A DNA stretch of 64,000 nucleotides from positions 4,864,454 through 4,928,453 of the forward strand of contig NC_135167.1 in assembly GCF_041146795.1 (NCBI RefSeq), read 5' to 3'. The translations under genes and the position numbers were made by a program. Shown piece after piece: positions 11,015 through 21,625 of this stretch. Position 1 is the stretch's first letter, and each line of letters opens with the position of its first letter. The stretch is from Maylandia zebra. Its lineage: Eukaryota; Chordata; Actinopteri; Cichliformes; Cichlidae. Below the pieces are notes generated by a model, which had not been told where the DNA came from, searched no databases, and was given only the letters and a program-made list of their open reading frames with translations.

Positions 11015-11183
11015 CTTTCTATCAGGTTATGCTTCCTCTTTCTGTGTCAGAATGTTATTTACATGCGGTTTTCTCATTCCATGATCCTATTCCAAGCCAG
11101 GAAGAATATTTATTTGCTTTTTTCCTGCAGTTACATCAACTCATCTCTTTTCAGATTGTTTTCTTTCTCAGCAACATGCAGAG
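11015..11183 (+). promoter_or_regulatory. Gene A putative promoter and non-coding first exon
   Basis: An ETS-like GCTTCCTCTT lies at 11031-11040. A possible non-coding exon ends at a donor-like GAG|GTAGGA after 11183. Support for an upstream non-coding exon is that the first coding exon is preceded by a good acceptor (TTCTAAACTTCACAG ending at 11280), leaving one base before the ATG. Transcription start not determined. Confidence 0.4.
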
Positions 11184-11281
11184 GTAGGATTGTGATCTTA
11201 ATCATTTTATTATGTAGTTCTTTTTTTTTGTTGTTAAAGATGAGAAATAATAGTGCTGGTTTTTGTTCTAAACTTCACAGG

Positions 11282-14200
11282 ATGAAGTGGTCAGCAGTCT
11301 GGTGGTTGGTGCTTTTTGTTTCTCTGGACATGCTCTCTCAGAATTGTGTTTCAGAAATTGGCACCTGTGCAGCCTGTGCTAAAAAGTGTGGTGAAAACAT
11401 GAGTAAGTGCGTACATGTTTTTCTTTAACATTTTCTTGACAGTTATATTAAGATGTTATAAAAATTGCCATACCTTTTTATCATAATACAGGTTGCTATA
11501 AATACCTTGAATCCAGTAACGATGTATGGCAAATAGAGACACACCATCAGGATTTCCATAAAGCTGTATTGCCACAGTTTGACAATGACAATATTCCTGT
11601 GGGTGTTCTGTGGTGTATGATACTGGGATGTAGTAGAGGCATCTGCGGTGCAGCTGTTTATAGTTCTTGCTCCAGTGCATGTGGATTCTCAATCAGATCG
11701 AGGTCTTAGGATTTTGGTTTCAGATCAACATTTTGAGGTCTTTTTTGGGTTCTTCAAGTTGTTATTCAGTAGTTTGGGGATTTGATGTGTTTTTCTGTCT
11801 TTAATCTAATAAACTTTAGAAAGCAGAGGTAACCAAACTGTTTAAGAGTAAAGTGAGATCTTTAACTTAATGTGTTGCTTAGTTATTCCTTGTATGTGAG
11901 GAGAGGGATTGTATTAAACAAGGAGCCAATAAACAGAAGGATATATGGGAGAAATATGGTCTTTCTTTCTAGTCCCTGTCAGTACTCTCACCGCAGCCTT
12001 ATGGCTCAACTGAAGGTGTTACATACTGATGGAAGGTGATGTTCGTCCAGGTGCACATTGGGGTGTATCACTCTAAAACATAGCAGTTCTGTGTCACTGC
12101 CGGCTTCTATTACTGCCCTGCATTACTTTTGTAAGGCATTACTTGTAATGAACCTTTGGTAATCAGTTTTTGGTAAGCAGGATAACTAATAGACAATAAA
12201 ATAAAAAGTTCATAACATAAGATATGTAGCCTGGTCTCTACCAAAACATTTATAATAACATTTACTGAATCCAGTGAATTTCTGTGAATATATTTCATAT
12301 GGAACAACACGGTTAAAAAGTCAAACGTAGGAATAACGTCATTTAGTTAGCACACCCACATTACTCATCACAACTAATGTGCATTATCTTTGTTATTTGG
12401 TCACATTTATACCTTATAAACAGCAATTACACTCCACACATGTTAGTTTAAAGAAGTATCAACCTTAGTGCTGCACTATGATGTCAAATTATTGTCACAA
12501 CAACAAAAGCAAGGTGATGTGTGGGGGCACAACCACATTAAAACAGCTTCACCAATAATTCTGAAAACCGTTTTTAACGTTTCAAATACTCAGGCTGCCA
12601 CAAAGGTATTTCAGGAAGGTTCGGGGAGATTTTAATGTTAATGTGCTTCAGCATTTGTTCGTGGCGTTCCAAGATTGCTTCCGGGGTGAGGACGGGCTGC
12701 GGGGGGTGTTGAGTCCGCTGAGTCCGTGCTGGCTGGATCGTTATTGTGTTATTGTTCAACAGGGAGGACTCAAGTGCGGGACTCCAAAATCAGCTGTACA
12801 GAATAATTTATTTACAGAATCCACCTTGTGTCTTTACAGGCAGTGCAAGGCAGTGCTATATACAATTAAGTCAGGGACGGGGCTCAAGGGAAATCCAAGG
12901 GGTTAGTCACGTGGTGTCCAGGGGTCCAGGTTTTAGATCTCACCCTGAGTAGGCACACCTGAATCACATGATTAGTTCATTACCAGGCCTCTGGAGAACT
13001 TCAAGACATGTTGAGAAGGTAATTTATCCATTTAAATCAGCTGTGATGGATCAAGGACTCATCTAAAACCTGCAGGGACACCGGCCCTCGTGGACTGGGA
13101 TTGGGGACCCCTGAGTTACACAGTTCACTTTCAAACACTTGACTTAGCTTAGCTGTAGACTTCACTTTCATTAACGCGTGGCAGACAACAATCCAGCGAA
13201 GAACAGCAGTCACCTCCTGGCTTAAATGCATGCCACCCTGATTAGGCTCAGGTGTTTCCTCTCACCGAGAGCGTGGGCCGAGGGCGTGAACCTACAAAGA
13301 GTTCCGCCCCGGCGATAGAGAAGAGGTGAGAGAGAGAGAGTGGACGTTTGGAAAGAAAGATAGAAAAAAACCTCTGATCAGCTGGACGCTGATTCCCCTG
13401 GCCGTGACAGGTATTAATGGGTAAGAAAATAAAGTAATAAAGTTACATATTATAATTTTAAATGTTTAATTGATCAGAGAAATCCAAAGACAAAAAACGT
13501 TAGACCCTACTACTAAACTCATACAGAGGCCCAAGGGATCGTGGGAATCATAGAATCATGATGTCATTTTTCTGAAGAACTGATTGTTCACTAAGTGGTG
13601 ATTTGAACCTTTTGAAAATCTAGAACATGTAGCGATGACACATGTAGAAAATTGTGTATGATCCTAAATTTTTTTCGTAAATTAAAAGCTTTCAATATCT
13701 TCTCTCTGATATTTTTTGCAAATCACTTTTTTATATAATCTGTGGCATAAAATGATGGTAGAATAAACAATTTTTTTTGTGAACTGAATCTTTAATACCA
13801 TTGAATATGTGGTACCTTTAATTGACCTTTTAAGCTTAGTATGATATGTTTTCTTTATTCCTTTAACAGCTAGCTGCTGTTTTCAGAATGTGTGGAACCC
13901 TGTGCAAAATGGCACCAAAGAAGACCCCATTAAGTAAATGTTTACATTTTTTGGTCATATTTATGCTTGTCTGAATATTTCTGTTTCTGTTTGTTTATGA
14001 CTGATTTCTTAGTCTTTGATCAAGCATGTATATCAGAGCCAAACGTAAAGAATTAGCTGAGAATTAAGATTAAAATCACGTTCAAGATACGTATTCTGTG
14101 ATGCGTAAATACTCAAAAGATGCAAATACAAAGGATTCATGTTAATATTTTCTTCTTTATCTCCCCCTCTCCCTACAAGAACATTGGAAATCCTAGAAAA

Positions 14201-17200
14201 TATTCTTGAGCAAACAAAAGTGGAAGGGGCCATATCAATGCATTTCCCTGATTTAGTTGTTCTCCTGTTCAAACCCAATCGTACCTCTGACAACCTTGAA
14301 ATTTTCGCCAGTGACAGTGAGGTATGAAAGAAAAAAGAATACATAATACACATAATAAAATATAATGATTTTGACATAATACATAATATGTTGATCCATG
14401 ATTTTGTATTAAGCCCAATTAACATTGTTCTTGTGCAGCTCTAATGCCTTTGTTGTGCAGAATAATTTTTAGCAAAAATCTTCACATCATCGTATCACAG
14501 ATACATTGCCATGAAATTTTGTTAGAATGAATTTAATAATTTTTAATAAATAATAATTATAAAATAATAATAATTTAATAAATGTTCGGATAATCCACCT
14601 TTTCCTCTAGCATGACTGTCAGGTCACTGTTTGTCATGTAAACACAACCTAAAAATCGATCTCATCACTCTCAGCTGAAGTATTCACATGCAATGCTTCT
14701 CTATCTTTCAATAATATAGGCAGGATTGACGCCAGTCGCCAACAGGAGAGTACACGTTCGACTACCAAGAGAAGTTGGAGGAGGGGGGAACAAGATTATC
14801 TTTTCCATGCTTAAGTTTGCTGAAACAGCCAGCGTGAGAGACTATACTTTGTTATGTATTATAAAAAAGACATGAGCAAATAGTCCTACCCATGTATACT
14901 TACTATGTAAATTTAAACTCCCACTTACTTTGGTTTGGCCAGTAAGATTTTTTAGCAAAAATATAATGTTAATATTAACTTACATTAGCGTTTTTGGTAT
15001 TGCCTTACTTGGTTTTTGAACATGATTAGTTTTAAAACTGGAATTATCTTTTAATGTGGTTTAGTTTATAGCTCATGTTTGCAGTTCTCCTATACATCCA
15101 AATACACTGATTAGGGGGGAAAAACTCCACCATATAGCACCTTTACTTTCTTTTAACCACATGAGAACAAACCACATCAAATTGAATGAATAAAAGTCAA
15201 TTTATTAAAAAATTCTGAATATTGGATCAGCACTTTTGTTGCAATTTTTTTATTTAACTTTAGCAAGCTAATAAATCTACTAAAAGACAACTTATCAAAC
15301 TACATAGACACGACTTGCAGGTTTAGTACAATGAGTTTATTTACAATTAATGTTGCACAAAAAACAGAATATGTCCACAAACACAGACAGACTGATAGAG
15401 AAAAGAGGGGAGAAATGGTAGACAGCAAAGCAAGTAAAGAAAAACTTTCTACAAGCCAACTTGATGAACTTGTGTTGTATTGCAGAGCATGGTTGGAACC
15501 TTCCATGAAGTTTATGATCAACGACTGGTTGGCCTAATTGTGCAGGGCAAGAAAATATCAGGACTACAAGAGCGCTTCAACATCACCATGAATTTCACCA
15601 CAACAATAAATGTAACTCCTGATGTAATTCAATATTTTACTCCAGTCTTACTTTCTATACCTTTATATCATTGTTAAAACAACATATCAGGTTTATTAGT
15701 TGTTAAAACACATGTATGTATGCTGTATTGCATAAGATGTAAAATGATCGCCATCTCACAATGCTGTGATTGCAGCTATTCCCCAAAGCTGTATGAATGG
15801 TGCTCATGGCCACTGATCAGTGGATACTGATCAATGGTCATCGCAATTTGCATATTAGTGATCAAGAAACAAACCTCACAGCCCGTTTTTGGTCAGCGGT
15901 GCTGGTTTTTTCCTTATGAGAATGTTCTCTTCGTAACGTTCGGGAAACCTTCTTCAATCTGGGCTGAAGAAGTCACTTTGATGAATGATGAAACGTTTGT
16001 ACCACTGAAAATGTTACATTCAGATGAACAGAAGCTATTTTTGGGGGGATATAAATGTTAGAAAAAAGATATGCACTCACCAACGACTTCAGTAAGGACA
16101 CCTTACAAGTGGACCCTGGTTTTTCATTAGAACTGCATTAAATAGAGACTGAATGAAGTTTTTATTCCCATCTACTAATATTGTTTTATTATTACATTAT
16201 CATAGCACAAGGTTCAGTTGGGTTTCCATAAACACAGGTGGTAGAAACATATTCTCCAAAGAGCTACTGTTCACTTTCTTACTTTAAGTACTTTTCTTGA
16301 CCATGCCTAAATGAACGCATGAACAGACACGCATATATAAACACACAATATTTTTTGTGCCATAGGAAACCCAAGAGCCATCCTGCCAGTTTTTAAATTT
16401 CACAGCAAAGAGTAAGTAACCAAGCGTCACTATTCAATAGTAATCTATAATACATTGTTTGTGTTTGTATTTCTCAATTGTGGTTTCACTCAGCATCAGG
16501 AATTTGTGGTGATGTCATTCAGCTATCACAGCAACTCATGCATAATGGTCCTGTTTGTTTGACTTACCAGATTTCAGTAAGGAGGGCTGCCTTACCCTGT
16601 GGACACGTGGTCAGGGTAATGTTACCTGTTCCTGTGACCACTTCACATACTTTGCTGTGATCATGGTAGAATTTACCTTTTTCATGATAAAAAGGGGCTT
16701 TAAAACCATTTATCCATGCTACATCTCTAACTGTAACAATGTGTATGTATTCTCCTCAGGTATGTACTTCCATCTCACTTAAAGACCAGAAGATTTTATC
16801 ATACATTACTATAACTGGCTGTAGTCTTTCACTTTGTGCCCTGGTCATTGCTGTATTGCTCTTCATCACAAATAGGTATTATTCCCACCTTCATCATCCC
16901 CCCTTTCACATCTTCAATATGTGGAATCAGTATCAGTATCTTTAGTTTCTGCTCCCCTTTCCTTTTACCTTTTTGCTGGTCTTCTTCTTTTCATTAATTT
17001 AAAAAGGAATGCAGTCATCCTCTCTTACATTCCTTCTCTTTTCTTTTTTATTTCATTTCTCTCATCAAGTATTTTTTTTATTCTTCCACTTAATTTCCCT
17101 ACAAACATGATATGACCATTAACTTTACACAAAAGTTATCACTTACCACAGATACCTTCTCCCCTCTCTGACAGAAAACTCAGAGAAGATATCTCTATGA

Positions 17201-19943
17201 AGGTCCACATTAACCTTGTAATTGCTCTGATTCTCCTCAATCTGCACTTCCTGCCCAGTCACATGGTGGCAGCAGAGTCCACCACATGGCTTTGTTTTTA
17301 CATGGCTCTTGCCCTTCACTACTCCCTGCTGGCTGCTTTCAGCTGGATGGCCTTGGAGGGATTCCACCTCTACCTTCTCTTTGTAAAAGTTTTTGACACC
17401 TATGTCAGCAGATACCTGCTCAAAGTCTGTGTGGTGGGATGGGGTAAGTGGAGCACTTTAAACAGGAAGTTGTCTTCACCAGTCTGCAAACCTTTGTCTG
17501 ACTGATCAGTTTGTGTGTTTCAGGTGTTCCTGCAGTCATTGTGTCATTGGTGGTGATCATAGACAGAGAGTTTTATGGCTACATCTCTATCTCCCCTGAA
17601 ACTGCAGTGTAAGAAACAAATTTGCATGCATGTAAAATCTAACCTTACTTCACATTTATAAGGTGATTTGCATGTGCATCAAAATGTATTTGCATGTCAG
17701 GGAGGAAAATGTGTCTAATTTGTTTAAAATACACTGCATGTCCTACATTTCTGTTACAGAATGCTTTTCTGGCTTTTCAGTGTGAGACATTAAATTATCA
17801 TCTGTTTCTGTTCATTCTCTTTAGATGCTTTATAAACAATCAAATGGTGAAAATGGTGACTACAACGGGACTGTTCCCCTTTGTGTTTCTCTTTAACATG
17901 TTAATGTTTGCAGTGACAGTCAAACGTGTTTTCTCTGTTGGACAAAAAAAAAAGGTAAATTTGTCAAAAAAATCTTTAAATTACTTCATTTCTAAATCCT
18001 CCATGTCAGCCTGTCCCTTGGAAACCCCAGACCAACTGGTCTTGCCAACATTATTCCTCATTTTTCAATTTAAAATGGATCTGCCCGGGACCTCCTCCAG
18101 GTGGGACATGCCTGGAACACCCAGGAGGCATCCTGTCAGATTCCCCTATCACCATAACTGGCTCCTTTCCATGTGGAGGAGTAGCAGCTTTACACTGAGC
18201 CCCTCCCAAATGGCTAAGCTCCTCACCCTATGTCTAAGGGAGAGACCAGCCACCCTGAGAAAAAACTTAGAAAGCTCATTTCTGCCATTTGAATCTGTGA
18301 TCTCTTTCAGTCACTACCCAGAGCTCATGACCGTAGGCGAGGGAAAGGATGTAGTTCGACCAGTAAACTGAATGCTTTTCTTTTACGCTCAGCTCTCTTT
18401 TTACAATGACGAGCCGGTACAGCGCCCGCATCACTACTGCTGCAGCACTAATCCATCTGTCGACTGTCCCACAATTCTCAATTGAAAACAAGAACTCGAA
18501 ATATAATATAACTTCTTTACTTCACTAATTATCTCATCTGTAACCCAGGGTGGGCACTCCAGGTTGAGGGGCATGGCCTCAGACTTGGAGCTACTGATTC
18601 TCATTCCTACTGCTTCACACTTGGTTATGAACCACTCCAGTGCAAGCTAGAGGCCACCACCCGATAAAGCCAACAGAAGCATATTATCTGTGAAAAGCAC
18701 AGATGAAATTCTGAGATCACCCATGTGAAAGCCTTCCAGCACTTGGCTATGCCTGTCCATAGAAATTATGAACAAAATTGGTGCTAAAATGACAGCCCTG
18801 GGTCCAACGCGGACCGGGAACAATTCTGACCTATTCCTGCCATTGTGAACCAAGTTATTGGAATGGTTGTCTAATTTTAAATATTCTGAAGAAAGTTATT
18901 TACTGGTAATATTTTAAAATGTGTTTTTAAAGCTTAAAACATTTCTATTAAAATCAGACTCTATAAATGAACAAGTGCATCTGGAGAACACAAGCAATTT
19001 TGAAAACATTTTGTGGTCATCTGTGTTTTTTTTAACCTGCTGTGTCATGTTTCATTCTGGTAAATCAGCTTGGGCAGATTATCCATACCAAAGTCATCAA
19101 AAGTATTTGTCGCTTGTTGGGAGTCTGCGCACTGCTTGGCCTTACCTGGGGCCTGGCTTTCTTCTCATTTGGACAGCTGACCACTCCTAGCCTCTACCTC
19201 TTCTGCATCCTGAACTCATTGCAAGGTCTGTACAGTCTACTGCTATGTGTGTTTCTGTCAAAGGGAATAATGAGGATTAGCTTATTGATTCCCACCCAGT
19301 ATCCAGTAAGGGTCCTGGCTAGACCACCCATATTGAAAACCAAGCCCTGGAATGGCGCAGCTACATCTGCAGCCTGTCTGCAACTCGGACACAAAAACAT
19401 TTAATTCTTCCCGTCTCACCACCATGGGAAGCAGAGCTTTTAGCTGCTATGCTCCCAGGCTGTGTTCTATTTTATTGTAAAGTGTCCTTGGGTGTCTTGA
19501 AAGGCGCTTCCAAGTAAAATGTATTATTAGTAGTAGTATTATTATCAGTGTTATTATTGCATGTTGTTCTGTGTATGATTGTGTATGTGATGAATAAAGC
19601 TTGTTTGTTTGAAACTGAACAAAATTTTCCAACAAGGCCACTTGTTAAAGTGCACATGCTATCCATTTCATAGACATTACTTCGAAATACATTATTGTAT
19701 GCAGTAGATTTTGACTTTTCGTGTGTATAAATGAACAGTAACCTAACACAGTTGACTTATCAGTTTATTTGAATTAATTGCACACTCCTCACACTTCCTG
19801 GACTCACTCTGATCCTTTGCCTAACACACTCTTCTTTGTGCCACACAGGTTTCTTCATCTTCCTGTGGTTTGTGATGTCAGTGAGAAAGTCCCAAAACTC
19901 TGCTAAACAGACGAGCATTGAAACACGTAGTAAAAGCAACTAG
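11282..19943 (+). CDS. Receptor A: adhesion GPCR, ADGRG1/G3/G5-like, 519 aa, 13 exons
   Basis: Coding exons: 11282-11402, 13870-13933, 14180-14321, 14720-14833, 15486-15611, 16366-16411, 16571-16665, 16760-16875, 17175-17443, 17524-17608, 17825-17954, 19069-19225, 19849-19943. All use GT-AG ends and the phases join without a stop. A signal peptide (MKWSAVWWLVLFVSL) leads a short Cys-containing N-terminus, then a GAIN-type domain. The GPS keeps its four Cys (about 196, 211, 224, 226) and reads H228-F229-T230, so cleavage before T230 would expose the agonist TYFAVIM. The usual GPS Trp positions are Leu and Phe. Seven helices follow. KVHINL, SWMALEGFHLY, GLFPFVFLFNM and GLTWGLAFFSF resemble ADGRG1. 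The length is close to human G5. Oddities: intracellular loop 3 is short, and the TM5-TM6 exon of its paralogs is split here. The tail ends SKSN. Subfamily assignment beyond ADGRG1/3/5 is uncertain. Confidence 0.88.
12574..13409 (-). mobile_element. LTR retrotransposon fragment in gene A intron 1
   Basis: On the minus strand an LTR-like start TGTCACGGCC at 13409 is followed by sequence like other TGTCACGG LTRs here (ACTCAAGTGCGGGACTCC..TTATTTACAG around 12770-12810). A short Gln/Pro-rich open frame (12759-12574) follows that could be the start of gag. A hAT-like insert at 12919-13113 interrupts the LTR. No second LTR is present. Confidence 0.4.
12919..13113. mobile_element. hAT-type non-autonomous element
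   Basis: The ends CAGGGGTCC (12919) and GGACCCCTG (13113) are inverted. The interior (CACCTGAATCACATGATTAG, GGATCAAGGACTCATCTAAA) is a pattern I recognise as a common fish hAT MITE. Flanking 8-mers no longer match. It sits inside the LTR fragment. Confidence 0.7.
15745..16050 (+). mobile_element. Possible Penelope-like 3-prime fragment
   Basis: GAAGAAGTCACTTTGATGAA with GATGAAACGTTTGTACCACT at 15965-16005 resembles the conserved 3-prime stretch of fish Penelope-like elements. No ORF is left. It lies in gene A intron 5. Confidence 0.35.
18000..18860 (-). mobile_element. Decayed LINE in the novel intron of gene A
   Basis: The minus strand shows pieces of a LINE ORF: VMRALYRLVIVKRELS and LSLAYGHELWVVTER (18491-18310), and a reverse-transcriptase piece with FIISMDRHSQ and SVLFTDNMLLLALSGGGL (18800-18650). 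Here FTDN replaces the usual FADD motif. A related fragment lies at 60935-61165. It fills much of the 1.1-kb intron between exons 11 and 12 of gene A. Confidence 0.65.
19470..19560 (-). repeat. LINE/SINE tail fragment in gene A intron 12
   Basis: TGTAAAGTGTCCTTGGGTGT followed by CTTGAAAGGCGCTTCCAAGT and an ATT repeat is the usual fish LINE tail pattern. Confidence 0.5.
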
Positions 19944-20191
19944 ATTAAAGACAACTGGAAAAATACCAAAAGGTGTGCTGGTGAAATGTGCAACATAATG
20001 CTGAAATCTGACAGTAACGATTTTGTTTTACTTCTGGATTTTATATGCCCGGCAATTTACCATAACTGGCAGGAGCTGATTCTAAATGATGAAAATAAAT
20101 GTAATAGTATGAAGATTTTGACAGTTCTGCTGCTTTATTTGAAATTTTCTTGTTTATATAAATCTTTGTGGAAAAGGGGTTATCATTCCAA

Positions 20192-20232
20192 AATAAAGCT
20201 TAAATAGGATGACAACATCCTATTTAAGCTTT
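20192..20232 (+). terminator. Gene A poly(A) signal overlapping a 17-bp perfect hairpin
   Basis: AATAAA at 20192-20197 overlaps the left arm of an exact inverted repeat: 20195-20211 pairs with 20216-20232 around the loop ACAA. The site lies 250 bp after the gene A stop. Another AATAAA lies near 20095, so which is used is unknown. Confidence 0.6.
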
Positions 20233-20759
20233 TGAGAGTAAAAGTTGCCATACTGAAGAGAATCTAGAATGACTAGATTCCATGTCCGACTGGATTGTCA
20301 AGAGGACAATCATCAATTATTGATATTTTTCCCTTGAAGTCACCTGTCCTCTTTTTTTTCGATTGCACACAGAGCAGATCTTGCTTTTAAATGCAGTTCA
20401 CCCTCCACTGGTTTAGTGCTTTGAGACATTTTGATATAGTTATGTTGATTACACCATTGTGAATTTACGGCATGTTTCCTTATAATCCAGCTTTGAGATT
20501 ATTAGAAATTGTGTTAGTTATTTTATGTTTTGAACTTTTCTGTGCCAGTTTGTACATCTGAACATGCTCAATGCATTGCTAACTTATAAAAGCTACAGTG
20601 TCAGTGTGAATAATAAAAAAATGATATTTTTTTTGCTTTGCTTGTTTGTTATATTTCATAATATTTCTATTAACAGACCTAGTTTAGAAAAGACTGATGT
20701 CAGACTCCAAACTCCACTGAAAATAGTTTTTAGAACTGCAGTCATATTATTGCCCCCAT

Positions 20760-20902
20760 AAAGAACATTTGCCTAAAACAAATTCCTCCCAAAGACCACA
20801 CAGAAGCGCCTCTTAAACATTAAACACATAGTCACTCAGGCAGATTACTGGTGACTGTCTGGTCCATCGTGCTCACCTCAGAGATGTTGACTGAATGTTA
20901 AG
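20760..20902 (+). promoter_or_regulatory. Gene B putative promoter and non-coding first exon
   Basis: A candidate 5-prime exon ends GAATGTTAAG|GTAAGT at 20902, the same ending (TAAG|GTAAG) as the non-coding exons at 37764 and 63577. The first coding exon of gene B is preceded by the acceptor TTCACAG at 21617, eight bases before the ATG, so an upstream exon is required. Confidence 0.45.
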
Positions 20903-21625
20903 GTAAGTCTTTCTTTATTTTCTCATTATTTATTTCTTTGTGTGCTTTGTATCAAATGCAAAAAAGACATACATTCAAAAGTGAATTTTAGCTAGAAAAA
21001 ATGCTTAACATCTTTATTAGTTTTGTAATGTATTTCGGCAAACACTTGCTAACTACTAGTCAAGCATTACTAAATCTTGAAAGACTGCAATGCAAACCAG
21101 GAATGGAGAAGACTGACCCTTGGACAGTAGCTAAAACCTTTCAAAAGCTGCAACTTTTACTATGAAGGCAAATGGTCCCAATTTCTAGTTTGTGTTGCAC
21201 TTTTCACAGCATCACTATAGCTGGTCTTGAGGGAAAAAAATAGATCATTGACATTTGGCGACACCTGTATGACTGAGGCTTTAGCAATTATTTTCCCAGT
21301 GATTGGCATCAACCTTCAGAAATTACTTGCAAAGGGTCAGAAAATGCTCAAAATGGTCAATGGATACTTAAAATGAGAGAGAACTTGAGGGTAGGTAAAC
21401 ATTTGTATGTTTTTTAAAGGACTTGAAGACAGTCAGACAAGTGCATTATTGTTATCAGTACATGCTTTCCAATATGCATATTCGAGCTTACTTCCTACTA
21501 CCTTCCTCATATATGAATGTTTATTGACATGGATTTTAAATAAAGCTGATTGAAACTCTCTGAAACACATTCATTTTGTTTTATATTTTCTTTTAAATTT
21601 ATTCCACATATTCACAGGATAAATA

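Noticed and set aside
15331..15537. Use of the longer frame as an N-terminal extension of gene A exon 5
   Set aside because: The acceptor ATTGCAG at 15485 gives a 126-nt exon, the same size as in gene B and in phase.
19042..19404. 120-codon open frame containing TM6-TM7 sequence
   Set aside because: Only 19069-19225 is coding exon; the rest reads into introns on both sides.
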